Both the position numbers and the translations under genes were made by a program. From NCBI RefSeq assembly GCF_004362245.1, contig NZ_SNWM01000007.1, positions 186,001 through 250,000 of the forward strand: 64,000 nt of DNA, in the 5' to 3' direction. Below are positions 17,580 to 26,680 of this stretch, piece by piece; the first letter of the stretch is position 1; each line of letters opens with the position of its first letter. The notes beneath the pieces are model-generated. The model was not told the DNA's origin, searched no databases, and worked only from the letters and a program-made list of their open reading frames with translations. The stretch is from Pedobacter duraquae. Lineage in GTDB: Bacteria > Bacteroidota > Bacteroidia > Sphingobacteriales > Sphingobacteriaceae.

Positions 17580-17615
17580 AAAGAAAATTGGCTACACTCG
17601 TAGCCAATTTTCTTT
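17580..17615 (+). terminator. Terminator after the M23 operon
   Basis: A perfect 16-bp stem (17580-17595 with 17600-17615) and a four-base loop ACTC. The right arm is T-rich. It lies 25 bases after the stop codon of the second gene. Confidence 0.8.
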
Positions 17616-17793
17616 GATTATTTTTAGCCCGAGTCAGTTGCTTTACCACGTAATTACCTCATCTTGATTTATTAATGCTTTCAGTTGTTAAAAACTTTGG
17701 TTACTCTTCTACCTAGGCAGTTAATTACGTTAACTTTATGCCTAATATTTCCTCCTATGTTTTGTTAATCGCATCCCTATTTCTGTATTAACT

Positions 17794-18084
17794 TTAAGAT
17801 AGTAAATTTAGATCTTGTAATTTTTTGCCGAGTTGATCATCTACAGCCAGCTTAAGGAAGTCTTCATGCAAGTTAAGCGCCCTTAGGACATTAAAATAGG
17901 CGCCCATAGACACACTAGGATTACCACGCTCAATTTTACGAAGTGTTAACCGATCTATGGCAGCCCGTTCAGCGAGTTGGATTGCAGTGATATTACGCCG
18001 TTTCCGGGCTAATTTAATATTCTCTCCAAGTTTATCCCAAATCTTTTGATATTTTGGAAAGATCACTACCTGTTTTGATTTCAT
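17794..18084 (-). CDS. XRE-family helix-turn-helix regulator
   Basis: 96 residues. The central segment (LGENIKLARKRRNITAIQLA, RAAIDRLTLRKIERGNPSVS) is a standard XRE/Cro helix-turn-helix near residues 18-58, as in antitoxins and HipB-type regulators. No HipA-like or HigB-like partner is adjacent, so it is an orphan regulator. A 14-bp inverted repeat directly upstream of its start suggests that it represses itself. Confidence 0.8.
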   Translation of the reverse strand: MKSKQVVIFPKYQKIWDKLGENIKLARKRRNITAIQLAERAAIDRLTLRKIERGNPSVSMGAYFNVLRALNLHEDFLKLAVDDQLGKKLQDLNLLS

Positions 18085-18090
18085 AAATGA

Positions 18091-18133
18091 ATATTATTAT
18101 ATCCAAATATGGAGATAAAGGATATAATAATAT
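18091..18133. promoter_or_regulatory. Candidate operator of the XRE regulator
   Basis: Arms ATATTATTATATCC (18091-18104) and GGATATAATAATAT (18120-18133) form a perfect 14-bp inverted repeat with a 15-base spacer, immediately upstream of the start codon of the XRE gene at 18084. A GGAGAT half-site lies between the arms. Such paired half-sites are typical of autoregulated XRE repressors. Confidence 0.6.
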
Positions 18134-18299
18134 CCAATGCAAATAAAATGTCTTAGGTATAGTTATATCTTCGACAAAATACGCTGAATTATAGGGTAAC
18201 ACTGTACAATGGCATTAGTCGAATTTTCTACGGGACTGGTCTAATTCGAAAAAATAACTTATCGTGGTATGGTAGATTGCAGTAAATAAATTAAACCTG

Positions 18300-19481
18300 A
18301 TGAAAAAAATCGTTCTGCTCCTATCTTTTATCGCTGTCCTAAGTATCTCTTCTTACCAATTAAAAGCACAAGAAAATTCTCCATCATTGACGCTGAGCAA
18401 AATGGCTGCTAAACTTTCCGAGCTCAATGCTATAAGTTATCAGTATCGGAGCGAGGTGAATAACATTAAAAACGATTATCACTCAGCAGTCCAGGGCGAC
18501 GTTTACGTGGAGTTCGATTCAACCAATAAAAGTCTGGTAGCGCGCTTTCAACTCGAAACTGAAAAATACCGTTCAATCTATAACGGTGCTGAAATATTTA
18601 CGTTAGATAAAAAGCTTAAAACTTACCGGTTTACTGAGCAACCTGATCCCGGTAGCTTTGGCTCACTTTCATTTTTTCATAATGCTATCCAAACGCTCGC
18701 CAATCAATTACCGTCAATTGTTAGCAGCAACAAGACGGCTAAAGACCTTGCAGATACGCTCATAAATAAAAAGACTTACAAGGTAATTACGCTGTCTTTA
18801 TTCCGGAGTTCATTGCAGTATGCCGGCCAGGGAATGAAATTTACTAAAGATGTAACCATCAATTACCGCATCTTGATTAACCCAGAAACGTACCTGCCAT
18901 ATCAGGTGATCGAAACCAATGATATTGATAAAGCGTTATATAACACCATTACTACTTTTACTGAAGTTAATACCAATCCCAGACAGCCCGAAACCAAATC
19001 CTGGTATTACTCCAGTTATCAAAATGCGTATACTTTAGAAAAGAAAGCAGATGTGCCTTTGCTTATTCCTGTAGGGTCCATATTAACAGATTGGGCGTTA
19101 CCTGAATTCGATGGAAAAAGTAATCCTATTTTAAAAAGTGACCAGCTTACAGGGAAGGTCATACTAATGGATTTTTGGATAAAAAATTGCGGACCGTGCA
19201 TGGAATCTTTTCCATACCTCAAAGAACTTCAGGCAAAATATGGGAAAGATAAATTTCAGTTATTGGCGATAAACGCATATGACAAAAAAGAGGAGGTCGC
19301 TTTTTTCTACAACAGGGAGCAGCCCAATTATAAGATGCTTTACACAGGTAAGGCTTTGGCGAAACAAGCAGGTGTTTCGGGGTATCCTACAGTTGTGCTA
19401 CTTGATAAGTCAGGTAAAGTTATTTACACGGGAGAGTTTGACCATGTCAAAATTGAAGCGATGATCAAAGCGCACATTTAA
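18300..19481 (+). CDS. TlpA-like thioredoxin protein, exported
   Basis: 393 residues with a signal peptide (MKKIVLLLSFIAVLSISS). Residues about 30-240 form an N-terminal domain (LSELNAISYQYRSEVN) resembling LolA-like or DUF2092-type lipoprotein-binding folds, common in Bacteroidota TlpA fusions. The C-terminal thioredoxin domain starts near residue 260, with the active site NCGPC near residue 300 and the cis-proline segment SGYPTVVLL. It probably reduces or isomerises disulfides outside the cytoplasm. It stands alone between hairpins. Confidence 0.85.
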   Translation: MKKIVLLLSFIAVLSISSYQLKAQENSPSLTLSKMAAKLSELNAISYQYRSEVNNIKNDYHSAVQGDVYVEFDSTNKSLVARFQLETEKYRSIYNGAEIFTLDKKLKTYRFTEQPDPGSFGSLSFFHNAIQTLANQLPSIVSSNKTAKDLADTLINKKTYKVITLSLFRSSLQYAGQGMKFTKDVTINYRILINPETYLPYQVIETNDIDKALYNTITTFTEVNTNPRQPETKSWYYSSYQNAYTLEKKADVPLLIPVGSILTDWALPEFDGKSNPILKSDQLTGKVILMDFWIKNCGPCMESFPYLKELQAKYGKDKFQLLAINAYDKKEEVAFFYNREQPNYKMLYTGKALAKQAGVSGYPTVVLLDKSGKVIYTGEFDHVKIEAMIKAHI

Positions 19482-19623
19482 TAAATAAAAGGTTTTTTTA
19501 TACAGCGGATGAGCGCTAAGTGAAAAAGAGCACATAAAATACAGTTCAAGTTTCAAACTCATTAGCCATTAAAGCGATTTACATTATCATTAGCTGCAGA
19601 TCCATTTTAAATCGTGATATCTA

Positions 19624-19653
19624 AACAAAACGGCGGTGATACACCGCTTTGTT
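19624..19653. terminator. Hairpin between convergent genes
   Basis: AACAAA and GCGGTG (19624-19629, 19633-19638, with a three-base bulge) pair with CACCGC and TTTGTT (19642-19653). It sits between the TlpA gene and the convergent gene at 19683, so it may terminate both. Confidence 0.5.
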
Positions 19654-19682
19654 CAGATTTTAATTTAAGATTTCTAAATTGA

Positions 19683-20357
19683 TTACTTCTGTTGAATTGC
19701 TCTGAGAAAGAAATTCGCTATTCTTTTATCTTCAGTAGGCTTGACAAAAACATCTCTAATTATAGTTCCTTGTTTATTTGCTGGAATAATTTCAATCTTT
19801 TGAACCACTCCTCCAAATTCAGATTCGATATTAGGAAAAAGACTCGGATAGCTATAACGCGATTTTGAGATTAGCGTAAATATTATTGTAAAACCTTTAA
19901 AGTTGGGTAGCTCTGAAACATAAGAGACTTTTCTGGCAGCTTTACCAGAAATCAATATATTTTCAAGCTTAAATTTTTCATTATCTCGATATTTGAATGC
20001 AATATCCAGACCCAATTTCTTTTGAGAGAATTTTTCTGGTTTAGAAAAGGGGCGGGTCAAACTATTGGTCGATTGGAAAGTTTGCTTAGCGAAATTAATC
20101 AAATAATATTGGTTGACGTCAGATGAAGTAGATATGCTACCATTCATTTCTATATCACTTGTTCTGATTAAGGGTTCGATGCCGTAATTGCTTTCGATAA
20201 ATATACTATCTGGAGGAAAATAGTCTTTGATGGTTTTACCTCCAGGAGCAGAGATGCTAGTTTTAATCACTATCAACAGTTGTTTTTGAGGCTTAGCGAT
20301 AGGAAAAAAGACATTGGCTAATTGAAACAGGAGTAATATGAATGTTGTTATAATCAT
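19683..20357 (-). CDS. Exported protein of unknown function
   Basis: 224 residues with an N-terminal hydrophobic segment (MIITTFILLLFQLANVFF). The rest is polar and beta-rich (FKGFTIIFTLISKSRYSYPSLF, VVQKIEIIPANKQ). No family is recognised. A short stretch of its 5' coding region resembles noncoding DNA at 11236-11262, a probable relic of a related gene. It lies directly downstream of an orphan C-terminal fragment (20361-20477), an arrangement that recalls toxin tip plus immunity gene but is not proven. Confidence 0.55.
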   Translation of the reverse strand: MIITTFILLLFQLANVFFPIAKPQKQLLIVIKTSISAPGGKTIKDYFPPDSIFIESNYGIEPLIRTSDIEMNGSISTSSDVNQYYLINFAKQTFQSTNSLTRPFSKPEKFSQKKLGLDIAFKYRDNEKFKLENILISGKAARKVSYVSELPNFKGFTIIFTLISKSRYSYPSLFPNIESEFGGVVQKIEIIPANKQGTIIRDVFVKPTEDKRIANFFLRAIQQK

Positions 20358-20360
20358 GTG

Positions 20361-20477
20361 CTAAAATATGTCAATACGTCTTCCGCCAGGTCTAGCTACT
20401 TCTGTAGCATAAGCAAATCTTGAAGAGCGATGCTCTCTATTAAAGCCTACTCCATTTAGTGTGCCTTGCGTACTAAC
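20361..20477 (-). pseudogene. Orphan C-terminal fragment, unknown family
   Basis: An open frame without a start encodes TQGTLNGVGFNREHR and FAYATEVARPGGRRIDIF before its stop, four bases upstream of the 19683-20357 gene. It overlaps the end of the broken HTH frame in another phase. It looks like the tail of a larger protein, for example a polymorphic-toxin or Rhs tip, whose front is lost. The family is a guess. Confidence 0.35.
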
Positions 20478-20583
20478 AAAAAAAAATAATCACAAGGGCG
20501 ACACCTGCCCGCTCAGCGAATTCCTCCTGAGTTAGTCCTGCAAGCTTTCTCTTTTCCTTTACAAACGGCGCCAATCCTTTCAT
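20473..20583 (-). pseudogene. Truncated HipB-like XRE regulator
   Basis: ATG 20583 opens a 36-codon frame (MKGLAPFVKEKRKLAGLTQ, EEFAERAGVAL) that matches the first two helices of XRE/HipB-like regulators from Bacteroidota. The recognition helix is missing: a run of T residues is followed by TAG, and the next DNA encodes something unrelated. It is therefore a broken gene fused to foreign sequence. Confidence 0.6.
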
Positions 20584-20661
20584 TATATGCATTTACATCT
20601 ATTTATGTAAAAATGGTAAAATTATATGTAAATAAATATAAAAACATACGATGTGCTCGGA

Positions 20662-20695
20662 ATCAAAACAGTACATATATTTGTACTGTTTTGAT
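20662..20695. terminator. Terminator hairpin downstream of the 20700 gene
   Basis: ATCAAAACAGTAC (20662-20674) pairs perfectly with GTACTGTTTTGAT (20683-20695), with an eight-base loop. It lies just past the stop codon of the minus-strand gene at 20700, and T-rich arms support intrinsic termination in either direction. Confidence 0.7.
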
Positions 20696-20699
20696 ACTT

Positions 20700-21527
20700 T
20701 TACTTCTTTAAGTTTTGAAGAACGTAAAAGTCATTTTGGCCGTTTTTTAAATTGACTAGATAATAACCGCCCACAGCACCAATTGCTAAAAGGTAAGGTT
20801 TTAGCACCACTAAAGAATTTGGAAAAGATTGACTTAAATCTATCACTTTGATGAAGCTTTGTTTTAGCCCTTCTTCAAAAATATAAATGCCTTTTGTTGT
20901 TGCCACATATACCGAAGTATCAGACGCTCCCATCACTAGAGGGATACCGTTGAATCTAAACACTTCGGTCACTTTTACACCGTTTTCAAAAGATATTGTT
21001 GAAAGAGTTCCTAAGTGCTCATAAAGATTTTCTGATGAACTTGTAAAGATTAATTTTTCTTTGAAACTAGCTAATCCATATATATTACCGTAGGCAATAG
21101 GGATTGCTTTTCCGGTCACATTGGGAACTACTTCTATGCTTTTGTTCAAGAAAGAACTTGCTTGTTCAAATCGCGAAGAAGTTTTCATGATTTTCCCGTT
21201 CACAAAAATACTATCTCCATTACTAGGTTTAAGATATAAGCCACCACCCCATTCTCCGTTATTTAACCCCACGAATTCACCGTACTTAGTAGGTAATGTG
21301 TAAAGCCCTGGTGAGTAATTCACTTCAGTTATTTGTAAGTCATGATTATTAATGGAGACTTTCATGTGCTTTTTTATTGTTGAAAGAGGGTATTGACCCT
21401 CGAAGATCACTTTAGGGCATTGATTGCAAATAGTAAAATCTTTCAACGAATGAATTTGGCTGAATACCTGGCTAGGAAAAAGCGCTAGAAAACAAATGTA
21501 AATTGTATATTTTTTAATCTTATTCAT
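20700..21527 (-). CDS. Secreted protein, beta-propeller-like, unknown function
   Basis: 275 residues with a signal peptide (YICFLALFPSQVFSQ). A Cys pair (ICNQC) lies near residue 35. The second half has repeating strands (YGNIYGLASFKEKLIFTSSS, DTSVYVATTKGIYIFE, PYLLAIGAVGGYYLVNL) that read like blades of a small beta-propeller. No catalytic residues are recognised. A tiny frame (21538-21612) precedes it. Confidence 0.6.
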   Translation of the reverse strand: MNKIKKYTIYICFLALFPSQVFSQIHSLKDFTICNQCPKVIFEGQYPLSTIKKHMKVSINNHDLQITEVNYSPGLYTLPTKYGEFVGLNNGEWGGGLYLKPSNGDSIFVNGKIMKTSSRFEQASSFLNKSIEVVPNVTGKAIPIAYGNIYGLASFKEKLIFTSSSENLYEHLGTLSTISFENGVKVTEVFRFNGIPLVMGASDTSVYVATTKGIYIFEEGLKQSFIKVIDLSQSFPNSLVVLKPYLLAIGAVGGYYLVNLKNGQNDFYVLQNLKK

Positions 21528-21537
21528 ATCATTTTCA

Positions 21538-21612
21538 TTACTTGTTATTGCCTGAAGTCAAGATAACTTTCATACTGAAATCTTTTCTCTTTTTACCTTT
21601 TGTGTTATCCAT
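21538..21612 (-). CDS. Possible 24-residue leader peptide
   Basis: ATG 21612 to TAA 21538 encodes a basic peptide (MDNTKGKKRKDFSMKV and eight more residues) just before the 20700-21527 gene. It could be a small leader or chance. There is no independent support such as homology. Confidence 0.25.
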   Translation of the reverse strand: MDNTKGKKRKDFSMKVILTSGNNK

Positions 21613-21618
21613 AATAAT

Positions 21619-22023
21619 CTATCTTTTTTCGTTGAAAACACCTAATTCTGCTATTTCTGGTGCTTTATCAAATTGACGCATAGTTACCCTGATCTTTTCG
21701 CACCATATTCTATCAAACCGGTAAATGTTTACCTTTTTCTCTCCCTCATTGTTTGCTTTGATGTCATTCCACTTACCGCTGGCATAATATTGAAAACTAT
21801 AATTTGTTGCCGATGAATTACCGGATGTTAAAACGATCATATTGCAGGGGACAGCCCTTTCAAATGTAAGTTCATACCAGGGCGTTTGCACTGTGGGATT
21901 AGATGACCAATTGGACCTGAAATTATCGTCATTTGCAAAATCCATAATATTCATATCATCACTCCAGCTGCTGTTGCTTCTAACATGCTTGGCAATGTTC
22001 TGAGAAATGATTGGTGCTGCATA
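21619..22023 (-). pseudogene. C-terminal F5/8-type C (carbohydrate-binding) domain fragment
   Basis: The frame is open from 22023 (after an in-frame TAA) to the stop at 21619, but no suitable start exists for the upstream part. The protein (WYELTFERAVPCNMIVL, YSFQYYASGKWNDI, VNIYRFDRIWCEKIRVTM, ending IAELGVFN) is the C-terminal discoidin-like domain found at the end of alpha-L-fucosidases and related secreted glycosidases. The catalytic part is gone, so this is a gene relic. An ATG at 21954 could still yield a 111-residue protein. Confidence 0.65.
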
Positions 22024-22119
22024 TTAGCTAATGTTAATACTGCTCAAGTTCCAATGCTCGACTAGCAATTAAGAATTCCAATTTATACGCAATATTAGTA
22101 TTCCTGTTATTTACAAATA

Positions 22120-22440
22120 TTCGTTACAAAAGCCATTAGGTAATTTATGCTGATCCCTTTCAGAACTCGCCTCGATTTTTCGCGAACGGTACAATGCCGA
22201 GCTTTGTCAGCTATTGACAGATAATGCCGCGTCCTTGCGCACACTGGATGGCTACATCGATACCCAGCTGCTCATCAACTATCCCAGCCTAAGACGATTT
22301 ATGCTGAGCGTTAAGCACAGCCAAAGGGCTATCCGGTGTAGAACGCTGGAAGAACAACCCATTGCGTGCGTGCAAGCATCGCCTACCGGCAGCCTCTGCC
22401 GAGGATGAATAAGGGCCACAGGTAGGGCGATGTGAATTTA
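22120..22440 (+). pseudogene. GC-rich coding remnant next to the Hachiman module
   Basis: From about 22165 an open frame without a start encodes ELASIFRERYNAEL, then LRTLDGYIDTQLLINYPSLRRF, ending at TGA near 22408. Its base composition matches the downstream helicase gene and not the AT-rich sequence to its left, so the boundary of the inserted segment probably lies near 22140. I cannot assign the family. Confidence 0.4.
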
Positions 22441-22470
22441 GCGGACGTAGGATTGGTTTAGCATTTTCCG

Positions 22471-25400
22471 TTACAGCCAGTATATCTTACCTTCGCCAAA
22501 ACGGATCACATGTGGTCGGCTGTTCCCGTTGGTGAACGAGATATAGGTTAGCCCTTTGCCGGTCTCTTTAATCTTTTGCACAAACGGCACGATCCTTTCA
22601 AAATCAGGAGTAACCATCCAAGGGGTATTGTCTTCGTCAACCTCAAAGCGGTAATATCCATTCGGAGAATCGGTAGCTGCTACCAATTCCTTATTCGTAA
22701 AATCCTGCCGCCGCCAGCGTTTTAACTCAGGTTTTAGCATTTCCTCCCGGAAGGCTTGCCAGAGCGGTGCCGCTTCGGCCGAGGGCCAGTCCGCCTGCTG
22801 GCTCAGTTCATCGACCTCACCACTCTCGATCCAGCCCCGCATCCCATTCCGGTCGGCAAAATCGGCGCCACTATTAACAATAGCTTCCATAGCGGAGCGC
22901 CTAGAAGGCAGGCCTGCACGGATGAGCAGGGCGGCCATCATGTTCGGCACCCCATTCTCGGCACAGGCCGCAGCCCCACCGGTGATATACTCCGGTTCCC
23001 AGCCCGCTGCCAGCCGGCGCATCCGGATCGCTTCGATAGCCCAGACCAGCCGGTAGGAGAACAACTGCTCGATCACAGGCATATTGCCCGGACCGATCAG
23101 ATCAATGGAAAGACCCTTTAGCCATTGTTCCAGCAACCCTTTCCAGTCTGCTGCCAGCGGGTCCGGCTTAAAAGGCTGTATCTTGAACAACGGTTCGCCC
23201 AGCCTGACCAGCGCGGCATGCAGCTGATCGGTATCGCCGTTCAGTGCGGCCTGATCAGCCTCGTCCAGTGCGGAGTTCAGCTCATCGGCGATCGAATCCA
23301 GAAGCAACCCGGTATCCAGGCCTACCCCCATGCAAAAATGTTCTTTCCTGCGCTGAGACGTTGTATGCGCCCAGATGAGCCGCGCCCGCGCCGACAACAG
23401 GGCGAGCTGATCTTGTTTGTATTTCGCGGTTTTGCGCGCAATCTGCCTTTCCCAGAAAGAACCCCGGAGCGCTTCATCGAGCAGGTTGGGAAGGTCGGCC
23501 GCCTGACTGTCCAACGCCTCGATCAGACTCAGGATCATTGCGTCCAGCTTATCGATATCATTCTCTAGATTCGCCAGCTCGTCGGCGGGCTGCCCACCGT
23601 CCTTACTGAACCAGGCTTCTCTGGAATTGGCCAGGTACTCGAAGGCATCTGCTTTGTTGAGCATTCCGCCTTTAGCCAGACGTTCCATGGCCTGCTGGAT
23701 CACCTGCATCAATCCGCTGGTCAGTACCCGGTGCCGGGCGGCGGTCACCACCTGGTTCCAGACCCGTTTGCGTTGTGCATGCTGGTCGAAGATGACATGT
23801 AGCACGATGCCTTCAACATCTACGAAGGCACGGCCCGCCCGCCCGGCAACATTGGCAAATTCTTCTCCTTTAAGGACTTCCCCTGCCCGGTGCAGGTAAG
23901 GTACCAGCAGAACGGCCGCGTTGATATTCAGTCCCTGCGACAGCGTTGGTGAGGCGACCGTAACGGTGATTACATTAGCTGCGATCAGAATTTCCAATTC
24001 CCGCAGGAAAGGATCAGGCAGACTGCCGTGATGCAGCGCGACCCCGATTTCCAGGCATTTTACGGCAGGATGGGTAGCTCCCAGCCATTCCTTGCCGACG
24101 GCCACGCAGCGGGCGATCCTGTTCGGTTCCTGCAGCAGGCTGGGTAAATAGCCCTTGGCCACCAGGTCCAGCGCAGTCTTTCCAAAATTCTCTACCCAGT
24201 TGGCCTGTGTAATGAAAACGAGCGTTTTTTTGCCCTGCTTGGCGAATTCCCAGGCCCCAAAAACAGTAAGGTCTTTCATATCGGCCGGGCGCGCAGCCTG
24301 TTGCCCCGGCGGGGTAGCCTGTCCGATGAACCTGCTGATAAAGGGCTGTTCCTTTTTATGATCGTAATTGAGCGTAGCCGACCGGCCTTTCCATTCCAGT
24401 GTGCCGAACAATTGTCGCGTCGGCCGCCAGCCGAGTTTGATCGCGGCGCCCGGATCATCATTACGCATCCAATCGGTAAGGTCAGACAGGTTGTTGCCGT
24501 CAGGCAAGATAGCCGACAGGCAAACGATGCGCCGCTCACCCGCATCCATCCGTTTGAGCAGGCGCTGCACCAGGATCTCAAAACGGATCTCTCGTTCGGT
24601 TTTACCGATCATATGCCCTTCATCCAGCACGATCAGGCCGATGTCATCCAAAATACCCGCATCATTACGCAGCGCAAAATCTAATTTTTCGGGCGTGGCG
24701 ATCACGATATGACGGCTGTTCAGAGCATCGGAATCCATAGCGGACAAGCCGCCGGCACCGTAAAGCGACGATACGCTGAAACCGAGGGGAGTGAACGTCT
24801 TTCGAAAAGAACGTTCCGTCTGGGCCGACAAAGCTCTTAATGGCGTCACGATCAGTACACGTTTCTCGGTCGCCAAGGTGATCAGGGCGGCCATTTCTGC
24901 GATACGCGTCTTCCCTGCACTCGTTGGCAAGGCAACGATCAGATCGTCGGCAACATCGCGGCAGCGGGCTGCGGCTTCCAGCTGAGAGGGCCAAAGTTCG
25001 ACCTCAGCCACTTTACGGGTGTAGAGCTGGCTGATGAATAATTCGCGCAGCGATGCATACCGTTCCTCACCACCTAAAGGGGGCTCGACCGGTAGCTGAA
25101 CATGCAGCGTGGAACTCCAAAGATCGTCCGTCAGGCTCGTTGTCAATTTTGCGATCCACCAAAGCGTTACTGTTGAGCTGTCGGCGGCCAGTTTTTCCGC
25201 CCTGCGGAAAAAGGACTGCGCCTGTTGATAAAGTCCCTCATCGCCGGTCGCCAGTGCCAGGTCGAAGAAAGCCAGACCCCGGCAGATGCTGCCATTGAGG
25301 ATCTCGCTAACCGCATCCTCCACCTCGAAATCGCCTATTTCCAACATCTCCGAGAGTATGGCATCTGTAACCGTATCATCCAGCACTTCCCGGATAAAGC

Positions 25401-25896
25401 TGCGCAGCTGATCCAAGTCGCGCAGGATCAGCCAAATCAGTGCGACCTCGCAAGGAGCATTATTCTCGCCTTGGTCCAGGCGCTTGTTTAGGATCGAATA
25501 GGCAATGGCCGAATAACCGGCCAAATGATAACTTGCGCCAGCGATCACCCGGAAAAACCCAACATGCGGATCTTCCTCATAAGTATTTCGCACAAGGCTT
25601 TCAAAAGCCTTGCCGGCCGCATTGAATGCGTTTTGCGCGAGCTGCCGGTCACCTTTTCGCTCCGTCAGCTGCAAGGCAGCCCGGAGCACGGCAAAACCGT
25701 ACTCCGCCAGATCGGTCGCGATCGTCCGGCTGAAACCGGTCCCTGCAGGCGGTTCACCGTTCACCCGCATCATCGACCAGGCCGTGGCGCGGTCGGCTAG
25801 GCTGCCGCGGAAATCAGTGCGCAGCAGATCGCCCAAATAGGCGCTTAATTCTTCAACTGTTTCCAAGCTCTTCGAGGTCTTTATAGGATCCGGCAA
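22471..25896 (-). CDS. hamB: HamB-like DEAD/DEAH helicase (Hachiman defence)
   Basis: About 1140 residues. A helical N-terminal region of some 300 residues precedes the superfamily 2 helicase core: Walker A LPTSAGKTR near residue 320, motif Ia TPLRALSAQ, the DEGH box near residue 425, SAI motif LSAILP, and motif VI AGRAGRAF near residue 684. An all-alpha C-terminal part follows. The start is TTG 25896, overlapping the end of hamA by 44 bases; a second TTG at 25866 would overlap by 14. The gene is clearly GC-richer than its surroundings. Size, architecture and the adjacent DUF1837 gene fit HamB of Hachiman, where the helicase senses damaged or invading DNA and releases the HamA nuclease. Confidence 0.82.
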   Translation of the reverse strand: MPDPIKTSKSLETVEELSAYLGDLLRTDFRGSLADRATAWSMMRVNGEPPAGTGFSRTIATDLAEYGFAVLRAALQLTERKGDRQLAQNAFNAAGKAFESLVRNTYEEDPHVGFFRVIAGASYHLAGYSAIAYSILNKRLDQGENNAPCEVALIWLILRDLDQLRSFIREVLDDTVTDAILSEMLEIGDFEVEDAVSEILNGSICRGLAFFDLALATGDEGLYQQAQSFFRRAEKLAADSSTVTLWWIAKLTTSLTDDLWSSTLHVQLPVEPPLGGEERYASLRELFISQLYTRKVAEVELWPSQLEAAARCRDVADDLIVALPTSAGKTRIAEMAALITLATEKRVLIVTPLRALSAQTERSFRKTFTPLGFSVSSLYGAGGLSAMDSDALNSRHIVIATPEKLDFALRNDAGILDDIGLIVLDEGHMIGKTEREIRFEILVQRLLKRMDAGERRIVCLSAILPDGNNLSDLTDWMRNDDPGAAIKLGWRPTRQLFGTLEWKGRSATLNYDHKKEQPFISRFIGQATPPGQQAARPADMKDLTVFGAWEFAKQGKKTLVFITQANWVENFGKTALDLVAKGYLPSLLQEPNRIARCVAVGKEWLGATHPAVKCLEIGVALHHGSLPDPFLRELEILIAANVITVTVASPTLSQGLNINAAVLLVPYLHRAGEVLKGEEFANVAGRAGRAFVDVEGIVLHVIFDQHAQRKRVWNQVVTAARHRVLTSGLMQVIQQAMERLAKGGMLNKADAFEYLANSREAWFSKDGGQPADELANLENDIDKLDAMILSLIEALDSQAADLPNLLDEALRGSFWERQIARKTAKYKQDQLALLSARARLIWAHTTSQRRKEHFCMGVGLDTGLLLDSIADELNSALDEADQAALNGDTDQLHAALVRLGEPLFKIQPFKPDPLAADWKGLLEQWLKGLSIDLIGPGNMPVIEQLFSYRLVWAIEAIRMRRLAAGWEPEYITGGAAACAENGVPNMMAALLIRAGLPSRRSAMEAIVNSGADFADRNGMRGWIESGEVDELSQQADWPSAEAAPLWQAFREEMLKPELKRWRRQDFTNKELVAATDSPNGYYRFEVDEDNTPWMVTPDFERIVPFVQKIKETGKGLTYISFTNGNSRPHVIRFGEGKIYWL

Positions 25897-26629
25897 TGAA
25901 ATCCTGGTGATCAGTGATATTGATATTGACTGAGGTCTGCGGTCGGGTGGTTTCAGCGGCGAGCAGGTCGTTCCGCAGGAAATTGAGTGGACTGTTGCCC
26001 GTCAGCGTAAAGAATGCATGGGCGATGCTGGCCGGTGGCAGGCCCCTTTTGGCTACCTCCAGTTTAATGGCCGTACCGAGCGCCTTGCGTTCAGGCGTAC
26101 TTTCCAGCAGCCGGTCCACAATGAACAGCAGCGCGTGCGGCGTACAGCGTCCGCTGTCCCGGTCGAGCGCCGAACGGGCACTTTTTACTGTGGTGTTGGA
26201 GAGGACAGCAGCGCTTTTGGATTCGCCTTTCAGCAAGCTTAATCCATTCGCTACATCGTGCCGCATACCGATAAAGTCATCGCCGCGCAAGGCCATTTCC
26301 CGGCCGTCCTTATATCGCAGCCGTCGTACAGGTACTTCATAACCCAGAGCATGCTCGATGTATTCGGTCGCCAGGATCTCTCCCAGGTCGCCGGAACGGG
26401 ATTTTTTGCCCTGCGGCAGCCGTGCTTTTAAAATAGCAGCCGCGGTTTCGTAACCAAGGGTCTGGATATCGTCGGCGATGACTGACAAGTCGTTGTAATG
26501 GGAACGCATGATCTCTTGCAGTTCGGCAGCGATTTTCTTACGTTCACCGGCGACTTCGGTGCAGATATGCAGGGTTTTGCCGCCACTGGTTTCCTGCTGG
26601 AGATCGATCCAGGTATTGAAAATTGACAT
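25853..26629 (-). CDS. hamA: HamA-like nuclease (DUF1837, Hachiman defence)
   Basis: 258 residues. The core matches DUF1837: GDLGEILATEYIEHALG near residue 80, LRGDDFIGM near residue 115 and LLKGESKSA near residue 132. Glu84, Asp118, Glu136 and Lys138 would form the PD-(D/E)xK-type active site. HamA is the effector that degrades DNA when freed from HamB. It is the first gene of a two-gene operon on the minus strand. The start at ATG 26629 is about 50 bases from the border with AT-rich DNA. GC-rich codon use like that of hamB indicates transfer. Confidence 0.82.
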   Translation of the reverse strand: MSIFNTWIDLQQETSGGKTLHICTEVAGERKKIAAELQEIMRSHYNDLSVIADDIQTLGYETAAAILKARLPQGKKSRSGDLGEILATEYIEHALGYEVPVRRLRYKDGREMALRGDDFIGMRHDVANGLSLLKGESKSAAVLSNTTVKSARSALDRDSGRCTPHALLFIVDRLLESTPERKALGTAIKLEVAKRGLPPASIAHAFFTLTGNSPLNFLRNDLLAAETTRPQTSVNINITDHQDFIAGSYKDLEELGNS

Positions 26630-26680
26630 GATGATCTAATTTAGGCAATGAAAGGTAGGCAATTTATCCGAAGGGCGCAC

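Noticed and set aside
22756..25840. Many long open frames on the plus strand across the helicase gene
   Set aside because: They are antisense frames favoured by the high GC content of hamB; they lack signals, domains and plausible starts.
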